Notes: generated by a model from the letters alone, not told the origin. A DNA stretch of 64,000 nucleotides from Hyaloraphidium curvatum (GCA_025558095.1 JAIVFI010000035.1:124001-188000); one strand, 5' to 3'. Positions 27,378 to 38,078 are shown, counted from the stretch's first letter. Program-made: numbers and translations.

Positions 27378-28891
27378 CTAGTGGTCATGAACTGCAAGGG
27401 GGTACTGGCCAATGATCGCATACAGACAGGCCAGGGAGGTAGACTTGGGCAGATGAGTGACGGCACGAAGAGCCATGCATGTCACTTTGTCCCTGGTGCT
27501 TTCCCCGGCAAGGTACTCCTCCTTCGGCATCTCAACAATGAATGGGTTCCCATATTGGCCCACTGCCTTGACCTTTGTGTTGTAGAGCTTGAGCTGGAGG
27601 TCAGGACTCATCCCAGGCTGCTCCCTGATGTCACGGAGCCAGAGCCCATAAGCAGCGTTCATCTTGGCCTCTCTGCCATGCACATGGTCCTTGCTCCGGC
27701 CGGTTGAGGTCAGCTGATACCCCAGAAGCTTGAAGCTGTCAACCCTCTTCAGCTCCTGGTCCCTGTACATGAGCTTTACACGGTGAGGTATCCGCCTGGC
27801 CATCCACTCTGTCTTGCTGACGTTGATCTCCAGCCCATTGGCACTGGCATATGCAGACAGAAGATCCAGCTGCATCTTGGCATCCTTCACCGTCTTCGAG
27901 ATCAAAGTGGTGTCGTCTGCAAAGAACAGAGCTAGCAAGCTGACCATCCTCTCCTGATCCTCTTCCTCCTCAGACACCATGCCCAGATCCATCCCTTTTG
28001 CACCATTGGCCTCCATGAAAGCAGTGATGTCGTTGATGAACAAGATGAAGAACAGCGACGAGAGAGGGTCCCCCTGCTTCACTCCGGTCAGGAACTTGAT
28101 GAAGTCTGACTTGGTCCCGTCTTCATCCCGGAGCCGTCCCCACACGCGCCTGAACGCCATCTCGAACATGTCAACAACCTGTTTGGGTACACCCATCTCC
28201 TCCAGTTTCTGCCATAACCTGGGGTGTTCCACCGTGTCAAAAGCCTTTGTGAAATCTACAAAGACCATGATCAGCTTCTCCTTGCGTGCCTTGGCCAGGG
28301 AGAAGAGTGCCTCGGCAAGGAACACTGCATGAAGGGTCGATCTCCGTGCACGGAATCCAAACTGCGAGCCTTCCAGCAGCTTGTTGCACTCAGCCCAGGG
28401 AGCTAGCCGAGCGTTCCAGACCAGGGAGAAGACCTTCTCCAGCGTCCTCTCTATGCTGATGCCTCGGTAGTTGCCAGCCACGTTCTTGGGCCCCTTCTTG
28501 TGCAGCATCACCAGCAGTGTCTGGCCCCAGTCATCCATCTTGACGCCATTGAGCACGTCGTTGAGGAGGTTGACAACAGCTTGCTTCAGTACTGCAGTCC
28601 CGTACTTGACGAACTCGAGCCGGATCCCATCCTCGTCCTTTGCCTTGCCGTTGGGGGCCTTCTTCAAGACCCTCTCCAGCTCCTTGAGGGTGATGGGGCG
28701 CAGCAGGTCTCCAGAAGGCGTGATCGTGGCCTTGGGAAGTGGTGGAAACGTGAGCCTTGGATCCTCCTCGATCTTGGTCACGTATTCGGCGCTGGCGACC
28801 ATCTCCATGTGGCGCACCAGCTCTGCAAAGGGCACGGGGTTGCCCTTGCGCCTTGCGTGAGCCTTTCCAAGCAGCTGGTAGTACCCCTTAG
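27378..28891 (-). pseudogene. LINE 2 ORF2 reverse transcriptase part
   Basis: Beyond the Copia insertion the frame resumes with KGYYQLLGKAHARRKG and carries the full reverse transcriptase core, including FVDFTKAFDTVE, GVKQGDPLSSLFF and FFADDTTLIS. The thumb (SFKLLGYQLTSTGRSKDH) follows. A TAG at about 27378-27380 replaces the Glu codon seen in LINE 1 and ends the frame prematurely. Confidence 0.75.
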
Positions 28892-29107
28892 TGTTGCTGG
28901 CGATGGATGGATGTGTTTGGAGCCGTTGGATCGAGTTGGAGTTGGCCTTGGAGTTGGATGTTGGACTTGGATGGATGGGTGGATCTTGGCTAGACAATAA
29001 CCTAGGAGGGCGGCTCTAAGAAAAGGGAGAATAACACAACAAACACCAGGAACGCCACCTGCTTCATCCGCACCTGTCTCTGGGCGCCTGTGACCAGGGG
29101 TCTTTGA
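28892..29107 (+). repeat. Copia 5' LTR
   Basis: 216 bases from TGTTGCTGGCG to GGGTCTTTGA, containing short GGATGGATGG and TTGGAGTTGG repeats. It matches the 3' LTR at every position I compared. Confidence 0.85.
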
Positions 29108-29121
29108 GATTAAGAGTCTCA
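29105..29121 (+). other. Primer binding site, half-tRNA-Lys(CUU) type
   Basis: TGAGATTAAGAGTCTCA directly overlaps and follows the 5' LTR end. It is the exact complement of the anticodon stem-loop of tRNA-Lys(CUU). A further TGCTCT a few bases on matches the region 5' of that stem. Copia-class elements that prime from a tRNA cleaved in its anticodon loop have this layout. Confidence 0.55.
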
Positions 29122-29169
29122 CCTGCTCTGACACGTACCTGCTACCCCTGGAAGCCCGCCCGCGACAGG

Positions 29170-30473
29170 ATGACAGCCAATGATGCCGACAAGCCCATCC
29201 TGCTCAACACCGGTGATAACATGGTCCAGTGGGACCGCAAGGCCCCCATCTACCTCAACAAGCTCGGGGTGTACGAGTACGTCGTCAACAACGTCCTCAG
29301 CCTCGACTGGCAGCTCGAGCAGGCTCGCAAGCGGGCCGCTGAGCGCGGCAACGCTCCAGGGCTGACCGACCGGCAGAGGGATGCCATCCTTATCGAGGAA
29401 GAGAAGGCCGCGCACGCGACCCTCACGGAACACAAGTTCAGGACGACGGCCGAAAAGGCCTACGGCGAGCTCATGTTGATGCTCGACGACGTCCTCCAGG
29501 AAGCATTCGACGAGCCCAAGACGGCCTACGACCTCTGGATCGCGATTCACAAGAAGTTCAAGGTTGGAAAGGCGCCCTGGTACACGCGTCCCAGGTCCGC
29601 GTAAACAAGTGGCAGTGGGACGCTTCAAAGACTGTGGACCAGAACTTCAACGAGCTGCTCAGCATCAAGTCAGAGAGGGCTGCGCACAAGAAACCGCTCT
29701 CAGACTACGACGTGGCCCTGATGGTGACATTCACCGAAGGTTTTCCGTTCGCGGAGCTCCAAGGATTCTGGGGCCGAATCATTGACGAGGACGGACACTT
29801 CGACCAAGATGGCAAGAGCGAGAGTATAACGTTCTCGTTCAATGGCATGCGGGATGCGGCTAACACGGCCCAAGGAAACAAGAAACCGGATGCACCTGTC
29901 AAGATGACAGTCCCGGCGACGCTCCCGCCCCCTGCTGGATTTGGACCCGGTTTCGCTGCCTATCAGCCGCACCAACAAGTTCCCCGTGGTGGTGGCAACC
30001 CCAGTCGGCCTCCGCAGCGCCCCTGGTACGAGCACGGTCGCTACGCTCCGTACCCCAGCTACAGGCCGAGCGGCATGGCTCCTATCCAAGGCCAGGGCCA
30101 TGATCCTCGGATGCGCGGCCGCGGGTTGGCACGTGGCGGAGGCCGCGGCTACTACCCCGCACCGAGGCCGATGGGCGGCCCAAGCTACCGCCCGGCTGGC
30201 GCTGCCGTTTGGAGGCCGGCTCCGGTGACCAGTGAGATCACCTGCCGCGAATGCGGCAAGCCGGGACACGTGGCATCGGCGTGCCCCGACAAGAAGTGCC
30301 ACAATTGCAACGGCAAGGGGCACGTACAGCGCGAGTGCCCGTCACCGCCCCAGCAGCCGTACGCCATGCTGGCAGATGCCCAGATGGAACACAGCGAGGG
30401 TGAGAATCGGGGGGGGATCCTGGGCCAAGGTGCCCGCGCCGCGAAGGGGCCGCGGTGCTCGGCGCTTGGTTGA
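29170..30473 (+). pseudogene. Copia gag with CCHC zinc knuckles, one frameshift
   Basis: The frame starts MTANDADKPILLNTGDN. The capsid-like helical region (WDRKAPIYLNKLGVYEY, AYDLWIAIHKKFK) ends at about 29604. The remainder continues in another frame from about 29600 (VNKWQWDASKTVDQNFNELL), so there is one frameshift near 29590. A Gly/Pro/Tyr/Arg-rich stretch precedes two adjacent knuckles, CRECGKPGHVASAC and CHNCNGKGHVQREC. These bind genomic RNA during packaging. The frame ends shortly after, with the polymerase remnant following in about 50 bases. Confidence 0.7.
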
Positions 30474-30521
30474 AAAGGAGGGCCGCGGGCTCCGCGTCGC
30501 GAAGGGCCGAGGGCCATACGC

Positions 30522-31757
30522 TTGAAGAAGAGGCTCTATGGATTACGGCAAGCGATGCGCTTGTTCCTTGCAATGCTTGATCATTTCCTCCGCCAGGCTG
30601 GATTCGTGAAGCTGGCCTCCGAGAGCTGTCTCTACGTGCGCTTCGCGGCCGGCCGCATTATGATCATCTTTGTCTACGTCGACGACTTGCTGGTTGCTGC
30701 CACCTCACAACTGGAGATTGACGAGTTGTTTGGCAGCCTCAAGCAGCATTTCAACATCAACTCGCTGGGCTCTGTCACTTACTGCTTGGGCGTGCACATC
30801 CGTCGCGACACCGGCACCGGTACAATCTCGTTGTCGCAGACGGCGTACATCGACCGCGTCCTCCGCGAGTTTGGATTCACGCGTGATGTTCCCAGCAAGG
30901 AGACGAAGTCTGCTCTCACGCCGATGCGACCGGATGCACTCCAGACGCTGCGCCCATTTGATCCCGCGGTGTTTGACAGCCTGCCAACGAAGATCCAAGA
31001 CGACGTCAAAAGTTTCAACTACAAGGGCCTGGTTGGATCTCTACTTTGGATTGCCATCACGACACGGCCAGATATTGCCTTTGCCGTGATCTTTCTTTCT
31101 CGCTTTGCCAACAGCTTCGGACCTCTTCACATCAAGGCGCTTCGAGATGTCTTACGCTACCTCCGCCGCACCCGTACCTATGGACTTGTTCTTGGCCGTC
31201 GTCCTGCGTCTGGCGATTGCTTGGATCTCTGTGCTTATGCAGATGCCGATTTTGCTGGCTGTGTGATGACCCGCAAGTCGACCACGGGTCTCGTCATCCT
31301 CATGGGTGCTTCCAGTATTGCTTGGCTGACCAAGCGGCAATCCATCGTTGCACAGTCTACTACGGAAGCCGAGTATGTTGCTATGGCGCATGCAGTTCGC
31401 AACATTCTCTGGCTGCGCTCCATCCTGCAGGAACTTGGCTTTGCGTGGACGACACCTACGCGACTTTTCGAGGACAACATGTCTGCTGAACAACTCGCTC
31501 GTGATCCTAAGTTTCACGAGCGGACGAAGCACATCGATATCAAGTACCACCTGGTTCGCGACACTGTGCAAAATGGAACGATTGAGACTGCACGGGTGGT
31601 GTCAGACGACAACCTTGGGGACGGCTTTACCAAGCCTCTAGCTCCGGCCCTTTTTGAACTTTTCCGTGCGCGCATTGGTGTTGTTGACCTTGATACGGGT
31701 TCGGCTGAGGCCAGCGTTCTCTGCGAGCCGGACCCTGCCGGGAATCTCTGCCAGTGA
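30522..31757 (+). pseudogene. Copia polymerase remnant: reverse transcriptase C-terminal part and RNase H
   Basis: It opens inside the reverse transcriptase at KKRLYGLRQAMRLFLAML and keeps the catalytic FVYVDDLLVA. Connection and RNase H domains follow: YADADFAGCVMTRKSTTG, QSTTEAEYVAMAHAV, LFEDNMSAEQLARDPKFH and TKHIDIKYHLVRDTV, all diagnostic of Ty1/copia. The stop is followed by a non-coding stretch and the polypurine tract. Protease, integrase and the reverse transcriptase fingers are absent, so this is a deletion derivative. Confidence 0.8.
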
Positions 31758-32007
31758 TGAGCCTGAGGCTAGCGGGCAGCCGTTCCTTGGCTTCTGGGGG
31801 AGTCTCCCCTACGTGTACCTCTGGATTGTATTGTTTCTTGTACTTTCTTTGCATGTATGGTCTCTGGGGGAGCTTTTTGTACGGCGATTGGATCGCCCGG
31901 TCTTGGGGGGAGGTGTCATCAGGGAGCCTGGCCTAGGCAGCCCAAGGAGCTCAATCCCGGGGCGTGGAGGAGCATGCGGTGGGGGACTCCACTCGATCCA
32001 CTCGCCT

Positions 32008-32020
32008 CCAAATGGGGGAG
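32008..32020 (+). other. Copia polypurine tract region
   Basis: AAATGGGGGAG sits directly before the 3' LTR and would prime plus-strand synthesis. Confidence 0.6.
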
Positions 32021-32236
32021 TGTTGCTGGCGATGGATGGATGTGTTTGGAGCCGTTGGATCGAGTTGGAGTTGGCCTTGGAGTTGGATGTTGGACTTGGA
32101 TGGATGGGTGGATCTTGGCTAGACAATAACCTAGGAGGGCGGCTCTAAGAAAAGGGAGAATAACACAACAAACACCAGGAACGCCACCTGCTTCATCCGC
32201 ACCTGTCTCTGGGCGCCTGTGACCAGGGGTCTTTGA
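32021..32236 (+). repeat. Copia 3' LTR
   Basis: 216 bases, the same as the 5' LTR, and followed by the CTTAG duplication. Confidence 0.85.
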
Positions 32237-32241
32237 CTTAG

Positions 32242-33541
32242 GCTCTCGCCTGAAGAGTCGCTCTAGCAGCTTGGAGTTCTCTCCCTCAGCAACCCTCCGC
32301 ATCCTCTTCTCCAACTTCTTCCGCTCCTTCTCCAGCTCCCGCGTCTTCCCCTGGTACTCCTTCTTCCACTCGTCCTTCTCCATGAGGGATCGCAGCTCAA
32401 GAAGGCGTGACAGCTTCCGATCGATCTCGGCCCTCTCTGCCGAGTCCGCAAAGCCGTTGAGGAACTTGTCCGCCTCTTCGTGTACGCTGACCTTGTCGTA
32501 CTTCTTCTTTGCGACCTTGTTCACCGCTGCCATGATCTGGATGAGCCGGTTGCACTTGTCGGATCCAGCTTGAAGTTGCTCGTACTCTTGCATTGCCTCC
32601 TTGACCCAGGGCTCGTCGTAGAGGTTTCGCATTATTGCGAGGAAGTGGAAGTCGCACGGCACGGGCTTGCAGTGCGGCTTGTTCTCCTTCGCAGCTGGTC
32701 GCACGAGGTTGGCCTTGATGGTCAGGCTCAGGGCCATGTGGTCTGAGGTGACAACCCAGCCTTCCTTCACAAATGCAAGCTGGGTGACCGTCCCGTAGCG
32801 GCTCTGCGGCACGATTGCGTAGTCCAAGGTGCTGTCCCGCTCGCCATCCTTTCCTGCGCGAGTTGTTGCCCCCGGCTCGAGGCGCCCATTCAGGATCACC
32901 AGCTCCTCCTCGTGGCACAGTGCAAGTAGCTGTTTCCCCCTCCGATCCGTGCGCTGCTCCGACCGGATTACACGCTTTCCGAAGCTCGTGCCACGCACGT
33001 CGCTGTTTGCCTCGCTTATCCCCACATGTGCGTTCAGGTCCCCGATCACGATCGGCATGTCGCACCCAGCCACAATCCCTGAGAACCTCGACCACATCTC
33101 GTCCTGCGTGACTATGTCCTGCGTTGGCGTCGGCGGTATGTACGCCCCCAGCACGTTCACTCCGCCGACTTGGATCTGCACGACGTCCAGGATCGGGTCC
33201 AAGTCTGTCCGTACGGTGTGCGGTAGCTCCTTTCGCACAAAGACCGTCAACCCTCCTCCACCATGCTCCGAGCAGCTCTTCTCATAAACCTCGAACGTTT
33301 CCAGTACCGCGGCAACCTCTGCGCGGATGTCGTTGTTGCTCATATGCTCCTCCCAAGTCCGCTTCTTGCCTTTGCCCGTCCACCTTGCTTCAGCGAAAAC
33401 GACGATATCGTACTCTACAATGTGTAGCAGCAGCTCACGTATAAAGAGGCTCTTCTCGAGCTTCCGCTCGACGTTTTGGTACAGTATCTTGAGGCATGTC
33501 CGAGTCTCGCTTTCCTAGCCGCGCGCAAGACGCTCTCCAGC
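32242..33541 (-). pseudogene. LINE 2 ORF2 endonuclease part
   Basis: The APE endonuclease domain starts directly after the ORF1 TAG with the frame reading LKILYQNVE and EYDIVVFAEARWTGKG. It continues through LGAYIPPTPTQD, GDLNAHVG, LDYAIV and SDHMAL. The first Met in this frame is only at 33343 (MSNNDIRAEV), inside the domain, so translation must begin by readthrough, reinitiation or a non-AUG start. The frame is cut at 32241 by the Copia target site (CTTAG). Confidence 0.7.
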
Positions 33542-34890
33542 GTTCGCGCGTGCAGTCTGGCGCGTCTCCCAAAGCTCACGCGACTTTGCTTCAATCTTTT
33601 CCATGGTGAGCGTCGTTTCCAGGCCTGTTTCCGGCGGCGTGTAGACGATCTTCGGGCCGTCGCGGCGGAAGGGAATCCCATCCTTCTCCATCTGTTGGAC
33701 CAGGTGGTACTGCGCAGTAGACCGGTTCTTCTGCATCCACGTCTTCTCGCGGCTCGCGTACGCAGCCAGGTGCTTCAGGGCTCCAGCCTCGTTGAGCCGA
33801 ATGAGCGTCTCCCGGTCCTCCTTGGTCGAGAACGTGAGCTGGTCAAGAGGTCAAAGGTGCGATTTCCCGTGAGGTACCACTTGTCCACCACGATCTCCTT
33901 GAGCGGAGCGCATCGGTCCGCTGAACGAGCGCCTCACGGTCCTTGTGGTCGTGCGGCAGGTCGAGGGCGCAGCGCTTGAGGAGGTCACGGGCGCCTTCTC
34001 CGGTCTTCGCACTTTCGGGCGCCCGGCGGATCCTCCCTTTGCACACGAGCGTCTCCTTTATGGCACGCTCTTGATCGCGCTCTTCGGGCGTTTGTGGTCC
34101 GACGGCCCAAGGGTCCGGCTCAGCGATAGGAGCGGCGGTAGTCGGCCTCCGCGGGCCCCTCTTCCGAGTTGTGGTCCACCCCGTTCCCGCGGGCGCTTCT
34201 TCGGCGAGCAGAAGCGCTTCCTCGATCTTTTTCGTCTCGATCGCGGCCCACTGCGTGTTATCGGCGTGAACCTTGGCCATGTCGGCGAGTGCCTTCATCG
34301 CGTCCAGCTTGCGGTCGAGGCGGACCTCCGACTCGCGGTTGGCCTTCTCCAGCTCGCTTATCCGCGCTTCTTGCGCGCGAATCGTTGCCATCGCGTCTAG
34401 AAGCTGCGCGCTCTGGGCTCCAATGAGCGCTTCCTGAGCGTCCAGGCGAGACCGCATGTCGCGCATCCCGTCCGCGAGCTTCGCGATTTGATCCGCTCCT
34501 CCATTCTCGACGGGAGTGACGCTCAGCCTTTGAACATAAGTGCGGACGGTCGGCCGCCGAGCGGAGCCGGGTAGTTGAGGGGAGATTCGGGGCGGTTGGT
34601 TGTTTGGCCCCGCAACCGCCGTCGTGTTGTCGACCCGAATCTCGGCACAACCGGCGGGCGTTGGCCCCGCTGTTGCCCGCGGTGGTCCGCCGATACGTTT
34701 GGTGGGTGGTATAGGGGGTTGCGAGGGTTCCCGGGGGGGCGGTGTGTCTGGCGCTGGGGTCTTCGCGCCAGACTCGCTCGCGGGGTCACGCTGAGAAGCA
34801 CGAGACCTCGCAGCGCCCAGAGGTTGCTCCAAGACTCTCAAGCGGCCCAATGAGCCGCTTTGGAGGTTCTGGAGCTCCCTCAGAGCCATG
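33513..34890 (-). pseudogene. LINE 2 ORF1, coiled-coil protein with frameshifts
   Basis: ORF1 starts MALRELQNLQSG and has a Pro-rich N-terminal region. A long coiled coil follows (about residues 165-235, DAMATIRAQEARISELEKAN and the following heptads), then a basic segment TRKRGPRRPT. At about 33890-33840 the reading frame changes twice, and the C-terminal part (SREKTWMQKNRSTAQYH to NAGERLARG) continues in another frame to a TAG. This last frame is the same frame as ORF2. ORF1 proteins of LINEs bind RNA and trimerise by the coiled coil. No CCHC knuckle or RRM was recognised. Confidence 0.6.
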
Positions 34891-34931
34891 ATCTTCGGGG
34901 TGGATGTGTTTGGTGAGGAATAGTTTGGATA

Positions 34932-36058
34932 CCTCACCGTGTAAAGCTCATGTACAGGGACCAGGAGCTGAAGAGGGTTGACAGCTTCAAGCTTCTGGGG
35001 TATCAGCTGACCTCAACCGGCCGGAGCAAGGACCATGTGCATGGCAGAGAGGCCAAGATGAACGCTGCTTATGGCTCTGGCTCCGTGACATCAGGGAGCA
35101 GCCTGGGATGAGTCCTGACCTCCAGCTCAAGCTCTACAACACAAAGGTCAAGGCAGTGGGCCAATATGGGAACCCATTCATTGTTGAGATGCCGAAGGAG
35201 GAGTACCTTGCCGGGGAAAGCACCAGGGACAAAGTGACATGCATGGCTCTTCGTGCCGTCACTCATCTGCCCAAGTCTACCTCCCTGGCCTGTCTGTATG
35301 CGATCACTGGCCAGTACCCCCTTGCAGTTCATGACCACGAGTCGGCACTCAAGTTCCTCATGCGCATCAAAACAGCGGATCCTGCGCTGTACCTACTTTA
35401 CAAAGAGCTCAAGATCGAGGCACTGAAGGGGTCCTGGAACTGGGCTGCCTTCCTGAGGGAACTACTTGTATACTATGGTGGCGAAGATGGGAAGGAGATG
35501 TGGGAGAAGGACACTGTCTCATGGCCCAAGGAGACTGTGGAGAATCTTGTGAAGGGCAAGTTCAGGGAGATCAATGCCCAGAGGCTCAAGGACAACGACA
35601 AACTGCACTTTTGGAGGATGTGTGACATGACCTTTGGCCACATCGGACCATCCTTGATCCGGGTGGAGAAGCACCGGAGGGATGTCCAAAAATTGCTGTG
35701 CTCTACCCACGACCTGGAGGTGGAGACAGGCAGGCACCAAGGACTTGAGGTGCAGCAGAGAACGTGCAAGCATGACCCTGAGCACATTGGAGACGAACAA
35801 CACTTTCTGTTTCACTGTTCAGCAAATGCGGAGCGGCGCCAGAAGCTGCAGACTAGATTGGACGCACTAGGCCGGGAGTGGAACATGGAGACCTGGCTCT
35901 GGGCTCTTAGCATCAAGGAGTTCGAGCCCACGATCAAAGCGAGGCGGCAGAAGGAGAAGGCCCTCAACTCCATTGCCAGCTTCATCTCAAAGTCCATGAA
36001 GGACAGGAAAACTGGGAAAATGAAAAAGACACACGACGACGATGAACTTTGCAATTAG
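34932..36058 (+). pseudogene. LINE 1 ORF2 C-terminal part
   Basis: It resumes with PHRVKLMYRDQELKRVDSFK exactly where the upstream part broke off. After MNAAYG one G is missing relative to LINE 2, shifting the frame near 35075. The following frame (MSPDLQLKLYNTKVK onwards) is open to the stop at 36056 and includes the CKHDPEHIGDEQHFLFHC cluster. Where LINE 2 has a premature TAG, this copy keeps GAG. Confidence 0.75.
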
Positions 36059-36170
36059 CAGCAAACTCATGGTGTAACAGCCGATGAACTTTGCAATTAG
36101 CAGCAAACTCATGGTGTAACAGCGGCCAAGCCAGGGGCAGGTCCGGGTCACCAATACTATTCTATTCTAT

Positions 36171-36711
36171 GGGTCATCTAGGGACTTGTCATCGCAAGGG
36201 AATGGACAACGGGTCAACGTGAAACTGTTGCTCTCCCCATCCCGTCCATCTGAGTTCAGACCTGGTTCAGACCACTGGGGCTACGTCTTCCCCACGCCCC
36301 ATAGCCACTCCAACATGCGGAATATTTTGGACCTGCAGGCGCGGTGCATTGGGCTGGCACTATACCCAAGGGGGCATCCCCGTGCCGGCCAGGCCATTAA
36401 GCTGACTGACCCCGAGTGGATGAATGCCATGGTGATTACACTGATGAGCAACCTGGCCAAGCAAGGAGGCCTACAACATGGATGCTGCTGTTGCCTACGC
36501 TTTGCGTACCGGCAAAACCCTCCACCTGATCACCTGATCAAGGCAGTTGACAGCCCCACCAAGCCAGGGAAATCCAAAACAAACCCCAATCCATAGCCGA
36601 GCTGTTCCGAGCCGCGCTCTGACGGCTCTGACATTAGCGGACAAGAAGCAGCTGCTTGCATTGCCGGACAGCAGCTTCAAGTACAGGTCCGGTTACCTTC
36701 CATGAGTTGAG
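36171..36711 (+). other. Unassigned, possibly dec decayed coding segment
   Basis: A frame at 36186-36596 (136 codons) reads NILDLQARCIGLALYPRGHP and EWMNAMVITLMSNLAKQGG, after which the sensible sequence seems to move to another frame (YNMDAAVAYALRTGKTLHL near 36470-36530). This is the look of a decayed or spliced gene, perhaps part of a transposon. No family was recognised. Confidence 0.3.
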
Positions 36712-37145
36712 GGCATCAATGCCCAGAAGCTCAAGGACAGTGACAAGCTGCACTTCTGGAGGATGTGCGACTTGACCTTTGGTCACATTGCACCGTCGCT
36801 GATCGGGTGGAGAAGCACCGGAGGGACGTCCAGAAGCTGCTCTGCTCTACCCACGACCTGGAGGTGGAGACAGGCAGGCACCAAGGACTTGAGGTGCAGC
36901 AGAGGATGTGCAAACATGACCCTGAGCACATTGGAGATGATCAACATTTTCTGTTCAGCAAATGCAGAGCGGTGCCAGAAGCTGCAGACCAGACTGGAAG
37001 CACTGGGCCGCAAGTGGAACATGGAGACCTTGCTCTGGACTCTCAGCATAAAGGAGTTCGAGCCCACAATCAAAGTGAGGCGGCAAAAGGAGAAGGCCCT
37101 CAACTCCATTGCCAGCTTCATCCAAAAGTCCATGAAGGACAGAAA
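36712..37145 (+). mobile_element. LINE 3 fragment, diverged C-terminal piece
   Basis: A clearly older relative of the ORF2 C-terminus: INAQKLKDSDKLHFWRMCDL, HRRDVQKLLCSTHDLEVETG and CKHDPEHIGDDQHF can be followed, with frame changes and a small deletion near 36955. It ends at KSMKDRK, before the 3' repeats seen in LINE 1 and 2. It shows that the same LINE family has inserted here repeatedly. Confidence 0.7.
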
Positions 37146-37148
37146 ACG

Positions 37149-37699
37149 GCCATTGCGGAGGTGGAGCGTTGCTGGCCGACGGCACTGTTGTTGGTCGGTC
37201 CCCCCGTTGCCCCGCTGCAGAGTGAAAGGGTCCGGCAGGCCTTCAGCACGAGCCTGGTGAGTGCCGATGCGTTGCCCGGCAAGTTCGGGGTTTTGTGGTG
37301 CGGTTCAACCATCGTGATTTGGGGACCTCCGGGGGCCTTTTGCTCGGTGTTGTGCACCATACTCCAGCCACGTTGCGAGATCGCCTTATGCACCACCCGG
37401 TGCCACCCACCCCCATAAAGGCCGGCCCGGGCCCTGTCCCAGGCAGTCCCGCTGGGAAGAGAGCGCTGGGTCTTACTGTAGCAGAAATGATGCAGGATGG
37501 AAACAACTAGAACCTGGCTCATCCGTTTTCCTGCCATCCGAAAGGCAAAGATTTTTGGGGCAAACGGGCAGCCATTGTCCATGGCACAATGTAAGGCTGC
37601 TTCCAGAAGCATATGACCAAGCAGTCTCCAGCAGCAACTTGCCAAGCAGTGTCCGCTAACAAGGGCTGGAGCCGAATCATGGCAGAACGTCATGCTTCG
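37149..37699 (+). repeat. Inverted duplication, left arm
   Basis: About 550 bases nearly identical, in opposite orientation, to 48271-48826, some 10.6 kb away. The right arm includes the 5' part of the gamma-glutamylcyclotransferase-like gene, so this arm is either a displaced copy of that gene start or a mobile repeat present at both sites. It begins within a few bases of the end of LINE 3. Confidence 0.7.
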
Positions 37700-38078
37700 T
37701 GCTAATGATTGGAGTTTGATGAGATCATCATAGTTTGGTTCCTTGGTTCATAGAGCTTTGGCCTGCTTACATTGCAATTTATGCTTGCCTTGCCAAGGAA
37801 GGCAGCAGGTTATAGTTGTCCTACACGCACCAACCGTGCAAGAATTTGTCAACGGTCCATCTCCCCATGGAAACGACAAGAAAGCATGGCATTGACTTAG
37901 CATTCACATTGGTACTTGGGGTATCAACAGGCAAACCTGTTCACATCGGAAAACTCAGCCTAGCTTGCAGAAGATGCAGGAGCTGTCAATCTGACACGGA
38001 ATTGCAAACACGGCCCTTTGGCTGGGGATGCACTGCCATGCCCCTTTTCACAGCCCTGATGATGCACAATCAGAGTGC
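37700..38078. other. Spacer
   Basis: About 380 bases, more AT-rich than its surroundings and with no gene that I can support. It contains the region downstream of the SSL1 stop. Confidence 0.35.

Larger units (their letters stand above)
28892..32236 (+). mobile_element. Copia-type LTR retrotransposon, internally deleted
   Basis: Two 216-base LTRs (28892-29107 and 32021-32236), identical as far as I can compare by eye, flank the element. The 5-base target duplication CTTAG is present at 28887-28891 and 32237-32241, inside ORF2 of LINE 2. Between the LTRs lie a gag region with CCHC knuckles and, directly after it, a Copia-type reverse transcriptase tail and RNase H. Protease, integrase and the front of reverse transcriptase are missing, so the element depends on others for movement. 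Identical LTRs indicate a very recent insertion, the youngest in the nest. LTR ends read TG...GA rather than the usual TG...CA. Confidence 0.85.
26552..34926 (-). mobile_element. LINE 2: full-length non-LTR retrotransposon inserted in LINE 1
   Basis: Oriented on the minus strand. The 5' end is near 34926 (AAACTATTCCTCACC) and the 3' end at 26552, with two 45-base 3' repeats and a tail of ATTCT units. Flanking GGATA (26547-26551 and 34927-34931) is the target duplication. Subtracting the Copia insertion leaves about 5.0 kb: a 5' leader of about 35 bases, ORF1, ORF2 and a short 3' UTR. ORF2 has an in-frame TAG at the codon that is GAG in LINE 1 (near 27379) and is split by the Copia element, so this copy is inactive. 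The ATTCT-type tail instead of poly(A) is notable. Confidence 0.82.
24543..36170 (+). mobile_element. LINE 1: 5'-truncated non-LTR retrotransposon, split by a nested LINE
   Basis: The plus-strand element is 5' truncated within the endonuclease: similarity to LINE 2 begins at GGGCGTACATACC. It runs through endonuclease and reverse transcriptase to 26551, is interrupted by LINE 2 (26552-34926), and resumes at 34932 with the next codons of the same reverse transcriptase reading region. It ends in two copies of a 45-base 3' repeat (GATGAACTTTGCAATTAGC...) and a short (ATTCT)n tail ending at 36170. The 5-base GGATA on both sides of the interruption is the target duplication. A one-base loss near 35075, relative to LINE 2, breaks the frame, so this copy is dead. 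No duplication is clear at its outer ends. Confidence 0.8.

Noticed and set aside
26552-28890. Twin-priming inversion as the explanation for opposing LINE segments
   Set aside because: GGATA flanks and exact resumption of the interrupted codons show a full second element inserted into the first.
37118-37693. 191-codon frame in the duplication arm, also open at 48268
   Set aside because: Openness in both copies follows from their recent duplication; composition is not protein-like and its end lies in the LINE fragment.
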